A DNA stretch of 64,000 bases, taken from the NCBI RefSeq assembly GCF_004011695.2, contig NC_082422.1, positions 248,001 through 312,000 on the forward strand, given 5' to 3'. This DNA comes from Ascochyta rabiei. Lineage: Eukaryota; Ascomycota; Dothideomycetes; Pleosporales; Didymellaceae. The notes beneath the pieces are model-generated. The model saw only the letters and a program-made list of their open reading frames with translations, was not told the DNA's origin and made no database searches. This document shows positions 21,438 through 31,630 of the stretch, in pieces. How positions within the stretch are numbered: the first letter of the stretch is position 1; the number at the start of each line of letters is the position of its first letter. The translations under genes were made by a program, and so were the position numbers.

Positions 21438-22334
21438 TCAATCGTCGCTGTCGTAGCCCGCTACGAGCATCGTGGACAGCGTGCTCGGGGCGGGTGCTGC
21501 CTTGACGGGTGCTACCTTGACGGGTGCTACCTTGACGGGTGCTGAGACAGCGGGCGCAGGTGCTTTCTTTTTGATGCCGAGGACGGCGCCAAAGTCCTTC
21601 TTCTCCTTTGGCTTCTTGCTGAAGACGGCGACGGGGGTGGCTTCGACAGGCTCGTCGAGCGTGTCCTCGTCGATGACCTCTTCACCCAGGTCTGGCATCT
21701 CGCGGCTGCTGAAGGCTCTGCGCGCTGCTTCGGCGTCGTCCTCTTCCTGCTTCTGCCGGCGCGCGTCTGCATCGTCGGGGGGCGGCGCGACGGTCGCGGT
21801 GGTGCCGTCCTGCTCTGCTTTTGCGATGCGGGCGTTCCTCGAGCGAATCTCGTCGAGGGCGTCGGCAATGGCCATCTCCGTCTTGGCGTCGATGACCTTG
21901 GTCTCGAGCTCCTTCATGGCGTCTCGCTCGGCCTCTTCCTTCTCCAGGCGGTCGAGGCGCTCCTCCTCCGTCTCCTCGGCGAGCTTCGCCTCTCGCCAGG
22001 GCTCAAAGTTGCGTTTGGCGCCGCGCTCGCACTCGTAGTCCATGTTTTTTGGGTCCGTCTTGAAGGTGATTTCGCCGGAGCAGCGGGTGCATCTGATGTA
22101 GAAGCGGAAGATGGCGATGGCGTAGTACTTTTCGTCGGTGGTCTCCTTGCGGGCGTTGAACTTGCGGCCTTTGTAGATGAACTCGCCGCAGTGGGTGCAC
22201 TTCATGGAGAAGGGGGCCATGAGGCGCACGGTCTGGACCTTGGGGCCGGCATTCTTGGGGCCGCGCTGGCGGGTGATTTTGGAGGGGTCGAAGTCGGGGG
22301 GGTAGTATTTGGAGAGGACCTTTCGCTCAGACAT
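21438..22334 (-). CDS. yju2: Splicing factor YJU2/CWC16 (CCDC94 family)
   Basis: Nuclear spliceosome step-one factor. The 298-residue product starts MSERKVLSKYYPPDFDPSKI, the family signature, at ATG 22334. I reject the His-rich upstream in-frame extension. The conserved N-terminal domain has RLMAPFSMKCTHCGEFIYKG and KFNARKET, then FRFYIRCTRCSGEITFKTDP. The two CxxC pairs form the zinc site. This is followed by the MDYECERGA and FEPW segments. The C-terminal half is charged coiled coil with a Lys/Ala/Val/Pro repeat (PVKVAPVKVAPVKA) and ends GYDSDD. It is intronless and shares a 267 bp divergent promoter with cdc16. Confidence 0.93.
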   Translation of the reverse strand: MSERKVLSKYYPPDFDPSKITRQRGPKNAGPKVQTVRLMAPFSMKCTHCGEFIYKGRKFNARKETTDEKYYAIAIFRFYIRCTRCSGEITFKTDPKNMDYECERGAKRNFEPWREAKLAEETEEERLDRLEKEEAERDAMKELETKVIDAKTEMAIADALDEIRSRNARIAKAEQDGTTATVAPPPDDADARRQKQEEDDAEAARRAFSSREMPDLGEEVIDEDTLDEPVEATPVAVFSKKPKEKKDFGAVLGIKKKAPAPAVSAPVKVAPVKVAPVKAAPAPSTLSTMLVAGYDSDD

Positions 22335-22601
22335 GGCGGGGTTGTGTGGGGGTGGTGGTTGGTGGTGGTGGTGGTGGTGGTGGTGATGGTCGTAGCAATC
22401 CGTGGTGAAGGCGAGTGTGGAGGCGAGTGTGAGGGTGAATGGCTGCAGGGCTAGTCTTGGCACTTCCGAACTCCCCGCAGGCATGGCCCCACATGCCCAC
22501 GCGCAAGGCTGGCATCGTCAACAACGCGTGCACCGACTCTCGCAACATCACCCACACGGCCACGCCCCACCACCGCCCGCCCACCCCAACGCTTGCCGCG
22601 C
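22335..22601. promoter_or_regulatory. Divergent promoter between yju2 and cdc16
   Basis: The 267 bp between two divergently read housekeeping genes contains a (GGT)n/(ACC)n tract at about 22350-22390. Both transcripts must start here. Confidence 0.6.
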
Positions 22602-24829
22602 ATGGAGAAATACCTGCGCGAGTGGCGCCAGGACGCCGTCAACCGGCACCAGTACGACACGGCCATTTTCGTCGCCGACAAACTGCTGGCCATTACAGGT
22701 GAGTCGATGGATGCCAGACATGCTGCCTCCACCCCGTCACGTTACCTCGCTACTCTCACCACACCTACTCATGTTCACTCTCGCCACACCTACTCATGTT
22801 CACTCTGACCACACCTACTCCTGTCCACTCTGACCACACATATTCCTGTCTACTTTTACCACACATACTCCTGTCTACTCTTACTACACATACTCCTGTC
22901 CACCCTCACCACACATACTCCTGTCCACTCTTACCACACATATTCCTGTCCACTCTTACCACACATACTCCTGTCCACCCTCACCACTTACACTCCTATC
23001 CTCCCCCAGGCGACGACCACGACGCCTTCTGGCTGGCGCAGGTGCACTTCAGCACGGGCAACTACAGCCGTGCCCAATCGCTGCTCGCCCGCGGCAACCT
23101 CACCGCCCGCAACCCCCAGTGCCGCTACCTGGCCGCCCACTGCGCCATCAAGCTGGGCAAGCTGGACGACGCCCTGCTCATCCTCGGCGAGAAGAACCCC
23201 GCCCACCTCGTCTGCGTCCCCGGCAGCGGCAGCGCCCGCCAGAAGCTGCGCCATGTCGACGTGCACCCGCGCCACACAACCGCCGCCGCCGCCGCCCGCA
23301 ACGAGCGCCTGCCCACGAGCGAGGAGCGCGACCGCGAGGCCGCCGACACGCTCAAGTCCGAGGCCGCCATGTGCTACCTGCGCGGCGTGTGCTTCGCCAA
23401 GCAGAACTCGTTCGACCGCGCAAAGGACTGCTACAAAACGGCCGTCCAGATCGACGTACAGTGCTTCGAGGCCTTCGATGCCCTAATGGCCAACTCGCTC
23501 ATGTCGCCCCACGAGGAGTGGGCCTTTCTCGACGCCCTCGACTTCGACTCCATCGCCGTCGCCGTCGCCGGCAGCCCCTCGCTCGCCCAGGAGGCCGCCC
23601 ACTTCACCCGCCAGCTCTACACCACCCGCCTGTCCAAGTACGCGCGGCCCGACGACTTCAACACCGCCACCGAGACCCTCAGCACCCACTACCACCTCGC
23701 CGCCAACCCGGACATCCTGCTGTCCCGCGCCGACCTCATGTACACCCACGGCCGCTTCCGCGACGCCCTCGCCCTGACCTCGTCCGTCCTCGCCGCCGAC
23801 CAGTACAACTTCGCCATCCTGCCCCTGCACCTCGCCTCCCTCTACGAGCTGTCCGAGAAGAACGCCCTCTTCCTGCTCTCCCACAACCTCGCCGACACAC
23901 ACCCCAACGAGCCCGCCGCCTGGCTCGCCGTCGGCGTCTTCTACCTCGCCACCAACCGCATCGCAGACGCCCGCCGCTACTTCTCAAAGGCCTCCATGAT
24001 GGACCCGCACTTCGGCCCTGCCTGGATCGGCTTCGCCCACACCTTCGCCGCAGAGGGCGAGCACGATCAGGCCATCTCGGCCTACAGCACCGCCGCCCGC
24101 CTCTTTCAGGGCACCCACCTGCCCCAGCTCTTCCTCGGCATGCAGAACCTCCAGCTCAACAACCTCACCCTCGCCCACGAGTACCTCGACGCCGCCTACG
24201 CCCTCTGCGACACCGATCCCCTCCTGCTCAACGAGATGGGCGTCGTAGCCTTCCACGAGACCGACCTCACCGTCGCCATCTCCCTCTTGCAGCGCGCCCT
24301 GTCCTACGCCCAGCAGAATGAAGCCGACCCCGACACCATCATCCCCAGTCGCATCAACCTTGCGCACGCCCTCCGCCGCAACGGCGACCTCGACGAATCC
24401 CTGCGCGTCTTCGATGACGTCCTGCGCCACGGCGTCAAAGACCCAAACGTCTTCACCGCAAAGGGCCTCGTCCTGCTCGAGCTGGGCCGCAGCTGGGACG
24501 CCGTCATCGTCCTGCACGAGGCGCTCGCCATCGCGCCCCAGGACCCCATGGCCACGGACCTGCTGAACAGAGCCCTCGAGGCAAACGAGACCGACAGCGG
24601 CGTCTCCATGTTCGAGCCGGCGCAGAGCCACAACGGCCAGCTGCTGATCGAGGATGAGGTCGACGACCCAGGCTTTGAAGAAGCGCTGAAGCGGCGCAAG
24701 AACGCCCTGCGCGACATGGAGCCCAACCGCGTCGCCGGACGTCGGAGGCGCGGGAGGAGACACGCCGCGGGCTTCGTCGATGAGGAGAGCGGCGCTGGCG
24801 AAAGCATGCTCGTCGACTCTGACGAGTGA
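22602..24829 (+). CDS. cdc16: Anaphase-promoting complex subunit 6 (CDC16/Cut9), TPR protein
   Basis: TPR scaffold subunit of the APC/C ubiquitin ligase that drives mitotic exit. Exon 1 is 22602-22698 (MEKYLREWRQDAV to KLLAIT), the intron is 22699-23009 and exon 2 is 23010-24829, giving 638 residues. Tetratricopeptide repeats run through most of the protein, for example AWLAVGVFYLATNRIADARR, AWIGFAHTFAAEGEHDQAI, LLLNEMGVVAFHETDL, and the late NGDLDESLRVFDDV and AVIVLHEALAI. The C-terminus is acidic and basic (GRRRRGRR, SMLVDSDE). Codons are strongly C-ending, so long spurious frames occur on both strands. The single intron is filled by a 25-bp minisatellite. Confidence 0.93.
22759..22995 (+). 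repeat. 25-bp minisatellite filling the cdc16 intron
   Basis: Nine back-to-back 25-bp units (22759-22983) of the type CCACACATACTCCTGTCCAC plus TCTTA, with a partial tenth, run to the polypyrimidine tract and 3' splice site at 23009. Confidence 0.93.
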
Positions 24830-25811
24830 TGGAGAGGTTTGCAATTTGGATTCGGCTTTTTTCCCCTTTGAATACCACGGCATAGCAAGGCGTCAGCGGG
24901 ATGGGAAGGTCAGGCATGGGAAATGTAAAACAGCATCATTACACGATGCCACGGCGTTTACTTCAAGTGGGTTGGATTCTGCAATCAAATTCAGGGTTGG
25001 ATACCAATCAATCAGGTAGTTTCATCACGAGTCATCATGCATCTGATCTGCATCTACATTATCAAGAGTGTTTATATCCAAGTTGGTGTCTATATTTATC
25101 AAAAATGAACTAACCTTGGAATCTAAAATCCACGTTTCCACTTTTGAATAGCATGGCACGGCATACCTACCTGGCAAGACGCTAGCAGATTCGACAAAGC
25201 AAAGCAAAGCAAAGCAGAGCAAGGCAAGACAAGACAAGACAAGGCGAAGCAAGGCAAGTCAGGACAAGGTTAGGCAAGACAAGACAAGACAAGACACGAA
25301 CAGGTAACGCCTCGCTAAAAAGAAAGACATCCTACACCTTAACACTAGAGCACTAACTCCACTCTCTTCTCCTCTAGCTCTCTCTTATCTTACCTCATAG
25401 AGCTATTATAACAGAAGAAGAAATGATTTAACATCTATACTAAACAAATCATCTAGTTTTATCTTCTAACTGTTACATAGCTACTGTCTCGTAACCACTC
25501 TCTGTTTATTCTCTATTAGCAGTAGGAAACAGTTAAACAGTGGTATTGCCTACGTTGACATCTAGAGCAGTTGATCTTAATTGGACCTTGACACTAGACT
25601 AGCGTGGTACCGTGTCTGTGCGCACAACGCCTGGATTTGCAAAACACCCACTTTTTACTAGTAAAAACACCAAAATCTCTTATTTTAAATGCTAATTAAC
25701 TCTACTGTTAGTAAAGATAAAGACTAACTTTCTATTATAGAAATACTCTATTTATTACATCTACATCCTCGTCTGCATCTGCATCTGCGCCCACAATCTT
25801 AGTACGTGGTA
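24830..25811. other. Gene-free stretch turning AT-rich
   Basis: 3' flank of cdc16, then a pentanucleotide repeat (25196-25298), then AT-rich DNA with many TA dinucleotides and no open frame, as expected for RIP-affected repeat DNA. Confidence 0.5.
25196..25298 (+). repeat. Pentanucleotide microsatellite (CAAAG / CAAGA variants)
   Basis: About twenty 5-bp units change gradually from GCAAA to GCAAG to ACAAG. Confidence 0.85.
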
Positions 25812-26546
25812 CCGTAAAAACTCGATTCTCTGGCTGCAAGCTAACAGCGGGTAGTTTAGTAGGGCCGAGGTGGAGTAGATGTTAACAAATAGGAGCCCCT
25901 AGGTGCGCTTAGACTAATATCAGAAACCTGCTAAACTACTTGTTAGCGTGTACCACTAAATCCGTTCACTTTTTCTCTGCAACGTGTCTTACCTACTGTT
26001 AGGCTCTCAGCCTTAGACTCTTAGCCTCAGGCATGTGGCGCGTCCACCTCTGACCTGTGATAGCAAGCCTCAGGCATATGGATGCGTCCACCTCTGACCT
26101 AAGGGCAATAAGTACTGTTCTGGCCACAGTCTTACTATTAAAGTAAGCATTGTTACCTTTTTGAGGCATGCTTGGCACAGTAGGCAGAGCTGTGGCCTTA
26201 ACACTTACTAAGTTTAACAGAATATTTGGGCATTAACGTATTTATAGCAGATTTAGTTTATAAATACTAAAAAAATTGCCTATCTATTCTATTACAGACT
26301 GTTTAATTAGGTAAGGTGCTAACTTAGCACGTGCCACTCTTCTAAACACTAAATCGTTAAAATAATAATTAATAACAGATATTTGCTGCTGCAACAAAGG
26401 TACACGCATTATTTAGGGAGTGTAGGGATTACAGGCTATGCAAAATTATAGGGCGCCCTACCTAATGTTGCATTATGCGTTATCTAAACTTATCCGGGCC
26501 ATGCCGCCCCCTGTTAGCTTGCGGCCAGAGAATCGAGTTTTTACGG
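25812..26546. mobile_element. Non-autonomous DNA transposon with 37-bp terminal inverted repeats and TA target duplication
   Basis: Left end CCGTAAAAACTCGATTCTCT, continuing to CTAACAG, matches the reverse complement of the right end for about 37 bp with one C/T mismatch. Both ends abut TA (25810-25811 and 26547-26548). The 735 bp interior is AT-rich with no transposase frame. It also has an internal direct repeat of about 33 bp (26030-26060 and 26070-26100, GCCTCAGGCAT, then GCGTCCACCTCTGACCT). This is the layout of a Tc1/mariner-type miniature element, and the family name is inference. Confidence 0.85.
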
Positions 26547-28187
26547 TATTCGCATACACCTCCTCTCGGTCAACCAAGTCACTGCCTCCCGACACGCAAA
26601 CAGTGCGGTAAACAGTGCGGTAATGAGGCGGAGGGAGACGGAGCAACGGCAGGCCCGCTTCATCATCCAACCTTGCGCGGAAGCGAAGCGTGCGGATTCG
26701 AGGTCAGGGTACTGGTGCGCAGGGACATAAGCGCCGGATCTGTGGGTTGCGGGCTGAGACTGCGGAAGTGCGAGGGTGGCGTAGCGATACCGAGGAATTT
26801 TTGAGGGGGAGAGTCTATCAGACTGTGTGATGTGAGCAGTGAGGGTGTTGTGATGGCGGTGCTGGTTGGCTGGTCTAAATTCCTCCGCATCCTGCTGGGT
26901 GGGCTGTCCCTGTGCTCGTCGCTGCGAGCGAGATGTGCGGTGTTGTTGTGTATTGCTGAACTGCGGTGATTTGGTAGTTGGATATCCACGGCCGGTTTCT
27001 GCCAGCTGGGGACGCCACTGCAGAGACTCCTCGATTTGATCTTGCGCATACGTCCCAAACGCGCCATCGCGGCACGAAGCTCCTTGCGCTTGAAGCCTCG
27101 GATGGAAGCACTCGGGATCAAAAACTCTCAGCCGTCGTACTTCATGATCCAGAAGAACATCATCTCCCCCCTTCTTCTCACCATCCTTCGTGCGAGGCCA
27201 CTGCATAGGCGTGTGCAAGATCCCCGCACTCCTCTCTTCTTGGATATACCTCTCTTCCTCCTCATATCTATCTTCCTGTACTCCATCTTTACTTCCCTCC
27301 TCATCTTCATCCTCATCTTCAGTACTCCCGTCTTCATATTCGGTACTCTCCTCACCCTCCTCATCTTCACCCCCCGAAGTACCAGAAGCGGACGACGAAG
27401 CAGAAGTCGACGAGAAAACCTCTTCCACCACCCCTTTCCTCTCCCCACCTCCCCGCCCACTACGGCGAAGAACTCCACTCTGCACACCATCCACCGTCAC
27501 CACTTTGTCCGCACAGCACGGGTGCGGTCGGGGTGGTGCGTCGAGTCCATCACGCTGTGTGTGACGAAGTCCGATACGTTTCTTCCCAGAGCGAGGTGCA
27601 GTGGGAGGGGCGGTTGAGTATCTGCAATCGGCGGCGGCGGCGGTGATGTTGTCGCTGCCTTTGACAGGCGAGGAAACGACATGGATTGTCTGCGTTTTCA
27701 AGATGCGGTTTGGTGGGATTGCGAATTTGATTTCCCCGTCTTTGTCTTTGTCTTTGTCTTTGTCTTTGTCACCGTCTCTCTGTTCATCTTGATCTTCTCC
27801 ATCTCCTTCCGTGGCAGAACAATACTCCTCATCGGGACACCGAGAATGCCCAAAGCGATGGTCCAGGCGCTCCGTCCAGCCGCGACGAGCGGGTATGAGG
27901 TCCTGCGTTAGGATGTGGAAGCCAGTATTCTGCCGCACCGGGGGGCCGTCGACGTCGTGGAGTGTGGCGCCGCTCAGACTGTGCGTGTCTCGTGGACGAG
28001 GTGGGGAGTTTGGACTGCGTAGGGCTTCCTCACCACGGGAGGGAGTCAAAAGCTTACCCCTACCATCACCACCTCCGCTCCCCAGTAACCGATACACCTC
28101 TTCATCCCACTCAACGGGATACCGCCTCTGCGCACCCCGTTCCTTCTCGCGCCGCGACACTTTTTCCTCGTGGCGATGCGACGGCAT
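26541..28187 (-). CDS. Hypothetical acidic, low-complexity protein; stop codon inside transposon
   Basis: A single open frame of 548 residues with no recognised domain. It starts MPSHRHEEKVSRREKERGAQ. It contains a DK repeat encoded by a hexanucleotide repeat (about 27737-27772), a Ser-rich then strongly acidic region (about 27240-27400, including EDGSTEDEDEDEEG) and a Gln/His-rich part. The reading frame crosses the right TIR of the neighbouring element, so the stop (TAA, 26541-26543) is supplied by the transposon. The C-terminal 50 residues look less protein-like and include a duplicated 12-bp word near 26600. It may be a real gene truncated or extended by the insertion, or a long chance frame. 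Confidence 0.5.
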   Translation of the reverse strand: MPSHRHEEKVSRREKERGAQRRYPVEWDEEVYRLLGSGGGDGRGKLLTPSRGEEALRSPNSPPRPRDTHSLSGATLHDVDGPPVRQNTGFHILTQDLIPARRGWTERLDHRFGHSRCPDEEYCSATEGDGEDQDEQRDGDKDKDKDKDKDGEIKFAIPPNRILKTQTIHVVSSPVKGSDNITAAAADCRYSTAPPTAPRSGKKRIGLRHTQRDGLDAPPRPHPCCADKVVTVDGVQSGVLRRSGRGGGERKGVVEEVFSSTSASSSASGTSGGEDEEGEESTEYEDGSTEDEDEDEEGSKDGVQEDRYEEEERYIQEERSAGILHTPMQWPRTKDGEKKGGDDVLLDHEVRRLRVFDPECFHPRLQAQGASCRDGAFGTYAQDQIEESLQWRPQLAETGRGYPTTKSPQFSNTQQHRTSRSQRRAQGQPTQQDAEEFRPANQHRHHNTLTAHITQSDRLSPSKIPRYRYATLALPQSQPATHRSGAYVPAHQYPDLESARFASAQGWMMKRACRCSVSLRLITALFTALFACREAVTWLTERRCMRIP

Positions 28188-29390
28188 CGTGATGAGGCGT
28201 TCCTTGTAGATAGCAGGCCTCGCGCGTTGTCATATATGAATGTGCGCATCGAAGCACGAATGGTAAAATACCAAAGTGAGTCGAGTCAAGTGGTAAGCGT
28301 ACGTATCAACATCCATTTAAGGTCAGACGAGTAACCCAATTCGAACCGAGAGGAGCTTCGCAGTGTCGCGGTGGGAGGGAAACGAGTCGTGGGGTGAGGT
28401 TGGAGGTTATATACCTTCGCTCTCGTGTCATCGTTTGATGTCCGTTCATCAGAGATATCAACCACCGCAGTATATATACACCACATCAGAACAAACACCC
28501 TACTAAGTCCTAAACCCAACAGGCAGCCACGTTACATTTTATATATAGTAGAGAAACTACAACACAAACAGCAAACAACCATCTACCTAAATATAACAAC
28601 CTACCCAATTCATCCTCTAAAATATCCATCTAACATCTATTCACGTTACTACAAACACCCTACTACAAACAGCCTAAAAAGTAGAGGTATAGTTATAGTC
28701 AACATATATATAACTGTCAGAGATATATCCAGTAATACAACAGTTACATTCACATCACTAACAAACACCCTACCAACTTACCAAGTCCTAAACCTAATAG
28801 GTAGCTAAATCACATGCCATGCTATACGCAGTGAAAGAAAGAAGTATAATGAAAAAGAAAGTAAATGATTAAATATATAACTAGATATAACAACCTAATT
28901 AATATATAATTTTATATAATCATTTAATGCCTATAGATTAGAGAAAGTAACTGCCACGGTGTACGTTGGTCAGAACAAACGCACGGTTGAGGCTTGAACC
29001 TGATGGGTGGTGGCCGCGTCGCATCCCATGCGCGGTGAGAGGAGGCTGAGGTAAATGGCAAACGATCAACGTGTCAATGCACCCTCTGTTTACTACTAAG
29101 AGCATAGGCTCTCACTATAGGACTGCGAACACGTATTTACTACCCCTTTACACAAACACACTCCTTGTATTACTAGAGTAGCTTAACTACTCTCGTCTTA
29201 TATAGTCTTAGACTCACACAGGACGTTAAACTAATCAATCAATCAATCAACGTGTCAATGCAATCAATCGCCCAGTCCATTCGCCCTACTTGCTACGTTT
29301 GTGTCTTCATGGCAATCGCAACACCGACCGAGTCATGCCAACACGCAACAGGAATAGCAATGTCCAGGCCCTCACGCTGCAAACGCCTCG
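28188..29390. other. AT-rich, repeat-degenerate island
   Basis: No gene. The stretch 28480-28930 is very AT-rich with repeated words (CAAACACCCTACTA, CAAGTCCTAAACC) at about 28493 and 28765, and looks like RIP-decayed transposon. The stretch 29065-29262 holds a flanked insertion described separately. Confidence 0.5.
29065..29262. repeat. Possible small insertion flanked by 17-bp direct repeats
   Basis: ATCAACGTGTCAATGCA occurs at 29065-29081 and again at 29246-29262. The intervening 164 bp starts near TGTTTACTAC, suggesting a small solo-LTR-like or unknown insertion, or a simple duplication. Confidence 0.35.
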
Positions 29391-31347
29391 TCATGTCTCA
29401 CTCATGACCGTGTCCAGATCCACAGCACTGCTGTCCGTCACCGGCGACCACGGTTCATCGTCGTCCAGGAAGATGTTCTCAAAAGCCGTGCGCTCGCCGT
29501 CGCTGACAGGACTAACCATGCCAGCATCCTTGTAAAGCCTGTGCTCTGCGAACTCTTGGTAGTTGTGCATGATCTGCTGCTGCCGAAGGCCCGCGTGAGC
29601 TCTCTCGACAGTACTGTTTGGCGCAGACTTGGTTGAACAGGGCGTGCCGATCTCAGTAAATGGCGTTGACCCGTCGTGTTGTTTCGGCTGGTTGTGTTCA
29701 GTACGCGATGACATGTTGGGAGACCTGGTGTGACACCGGGCAGCCTCTGGATGAGCGGCGTTTGAGCAGCCGTCGGCAGCACAAGCACTATCATTTTCAC
29801 AGCACCAATCCGTTTGAATAGAGTCGTGATTACTGTGTGTTTGGGGTGACGCCTCGTCTTCAGTTTCTTGGGCCAGATTGCGGCGTCTGCGCTTGGCATT
29901 GAAGCCTACATCAACGAGTCCGGGCCTCGACACCTTCCGCTTTGGCAAGGACGGGAGCTCCGTATCGTTTCCGAATATCTTCTGGAGAACAGTGTCGTGG
30001 TCAAGACCTCTGGAGTCCACCCTCATCTTGATCCCGGCGACGCCGTAGCGCGGTGCGTCCATGGTTTCATTCTTGTTGAAGCCATCAAGCCTGACACCTT
30101 CGTCGTTGCTCGTGACCAAAGGCTTGACGTTGATTTTCGCGGGCGCAATTTCAAGCTTGATGCTCCATCGCGACTGTCGCTCAAACAGTACGTGGTCAGG
30201 GAAAGGAGTAGTGGTTGTGGCGCACAATACCGTTTCGGCAGTTTGTACTTCCATCTAACAACGCGTCAGCTAATGAAAGCCTTACGAAGCCCAAGGGCCT
30301 TCAAGAACACGTAGACTCACATGGCCACACTCTGGTACAACAGTCTGGAAGCATTGCTTCATTGCATTCCAGCTAAAGTTCAGAGGCGACCTTGGAAGCG
30401 TGTAGCTAACTTGGTCGATGTAGTCGTCACAATCATATGGACTGACAGGGCTGTGAGATTCCTTCAGCATGAAAGGAGTGATGCGGTATTCTTCGCCCGG
30501 GAAACGGCTACTGGACAGGTTCAGAATCCGGACGTCGGGCAAGTGCCAAGTCACGTCACCGGTAGCCGTCAAGGTATAATCAGCATAAGTGAAATCGAAG
30601 TCGACGAGTAGGCATGGGCCATCAGGAAGCTCGTAAAAGCAATCTTGAATGCGGAGGAAATTTTGTAGAAAGAGCGAGAGACCGCCAGAGAAATGAGACC
30701 AGTTGGAGGCTGTCGCGGCCGCTGCGTGAGGGAAGCGGTCGTGGAACATTCCCATCATGCTGTCCATCAGGTCGATGAAGCTGACATCGATTACGCGATG
30801 GCGGTGGCTGTGGAGATGTTCGAGCATGCGTGGTACGAGGTAGACTTCGTCGATGGCTTCTGTACCATGTCAGCTATGCTCGATTCGAGTCTGTTCCTGG
30901 CGCAAAAACAAGCAAGGTTCCATCTAGATTTGTGATGGTGGGTGACGTGCTCGCGGATAAGACCGACCTTTGCTTTGTAGCAAGCCTTTGACCAAGTCCT
31001 CGTACAGGCTGACCCGCACCTCAGATTGTAAGCACTTGTGCAGGAAGTGATACCACATCAAAAGCTCTGTTGCTTGAGAATGCGATAAGCCTCTCCAGCA
31101 CTCGGTCAGGTCCAGATGGCTGGCAGTGACTATCAAAGGTCAGCTTCTGTCTACTGTACTGAATGTACAAGGTAGACCGAAGGGGGCAGCACATACCCTC
31201 TTCGTTGAAAGGTGAGCGCCGTATCTTGGGGGCCAGGATTTCTGAAACGGTGGCCGCATGCTCGCAAGACAGTCCGCGCAAGTTGACATTGATGGTCTGA
31301 CGGCTGATCAATGCTCGAAGGCGTTGTTCTTCCCGACTGCGCGGCAA
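29391..31347 (-). CDS. Hypothetical protein, four-exon model, start uncertain
   Basis: No recognised domain. Exons on the minus strand are 31347-31197, 31129-30968, 30859-30321 and 30254-29391. Frames join exactly and give about 571 codons. The N-terminal half is globular-looking (LLMWYHFLHKCLQ, EVYLVPRMLEHLHSH, FLQNFLRIQDCFYELP, LLVDFDFTYADYTL). The C-terminal 290 residues are mostly low-complexity, with a basic patch AKRRRRN suggestive of a nuclear signal and an acidic end (FLDDDEPWSPV). The codon at 31347 is TTG, not ATG, and there is no ATG before an in-frame stop, so at least one more 5' exon (about 31350-31470) must exist. It lies downstream of the kinase gene on the same strand. Confidence 0.6.
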
Positions 31348-31630
31348 ATGCTTGGTGGGCGAGGGATGCGCATGGCTGAGGATGCCAACCTCTGTAGGCT
31401 ATACGTAACCATGAGCGGTGTCAATCGAGTGCTGTGCGCGGAACTCACAACGTGCATGGCTATACGGATGCCTTGTTATGCGATACTCGATGATGAACAA
31501 TACGTGCTGGCGTGCGAAGTGGGAGGTGGGTTCGGGCTTGTGCTTGGCCTATTGTGCTGGCGGTGGAAGGGCAAGCAGGAGCACCTCTTCGCCAGACCAG
31601 CAACGACGCTCGATGCTTTGGTCGTGCCTT

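Noticed and set aside
22759..22995. CRISPR-like regularly spaced repeat array
   Set aside because: The 25-bp units are contiguous without spacers and lie in a eukaryotic intron; it is a minisatellite.
22796..23009. In-frame upstream extension of cdc16 through the minisatellite
   Set aside because: The extension is the intron repeat; the short exon at 22602-22698 gives the conserved N-terminus and a proper splice.
23119..24883. Long ORFs in other frames of cdc16 (400 codons plus strand, 299 codons minus strand)
   Set aside because: They are shadows of the strongly C-ending codon bias of the TPR gene; the translations are low-complexity Arg/Pro/Gly.
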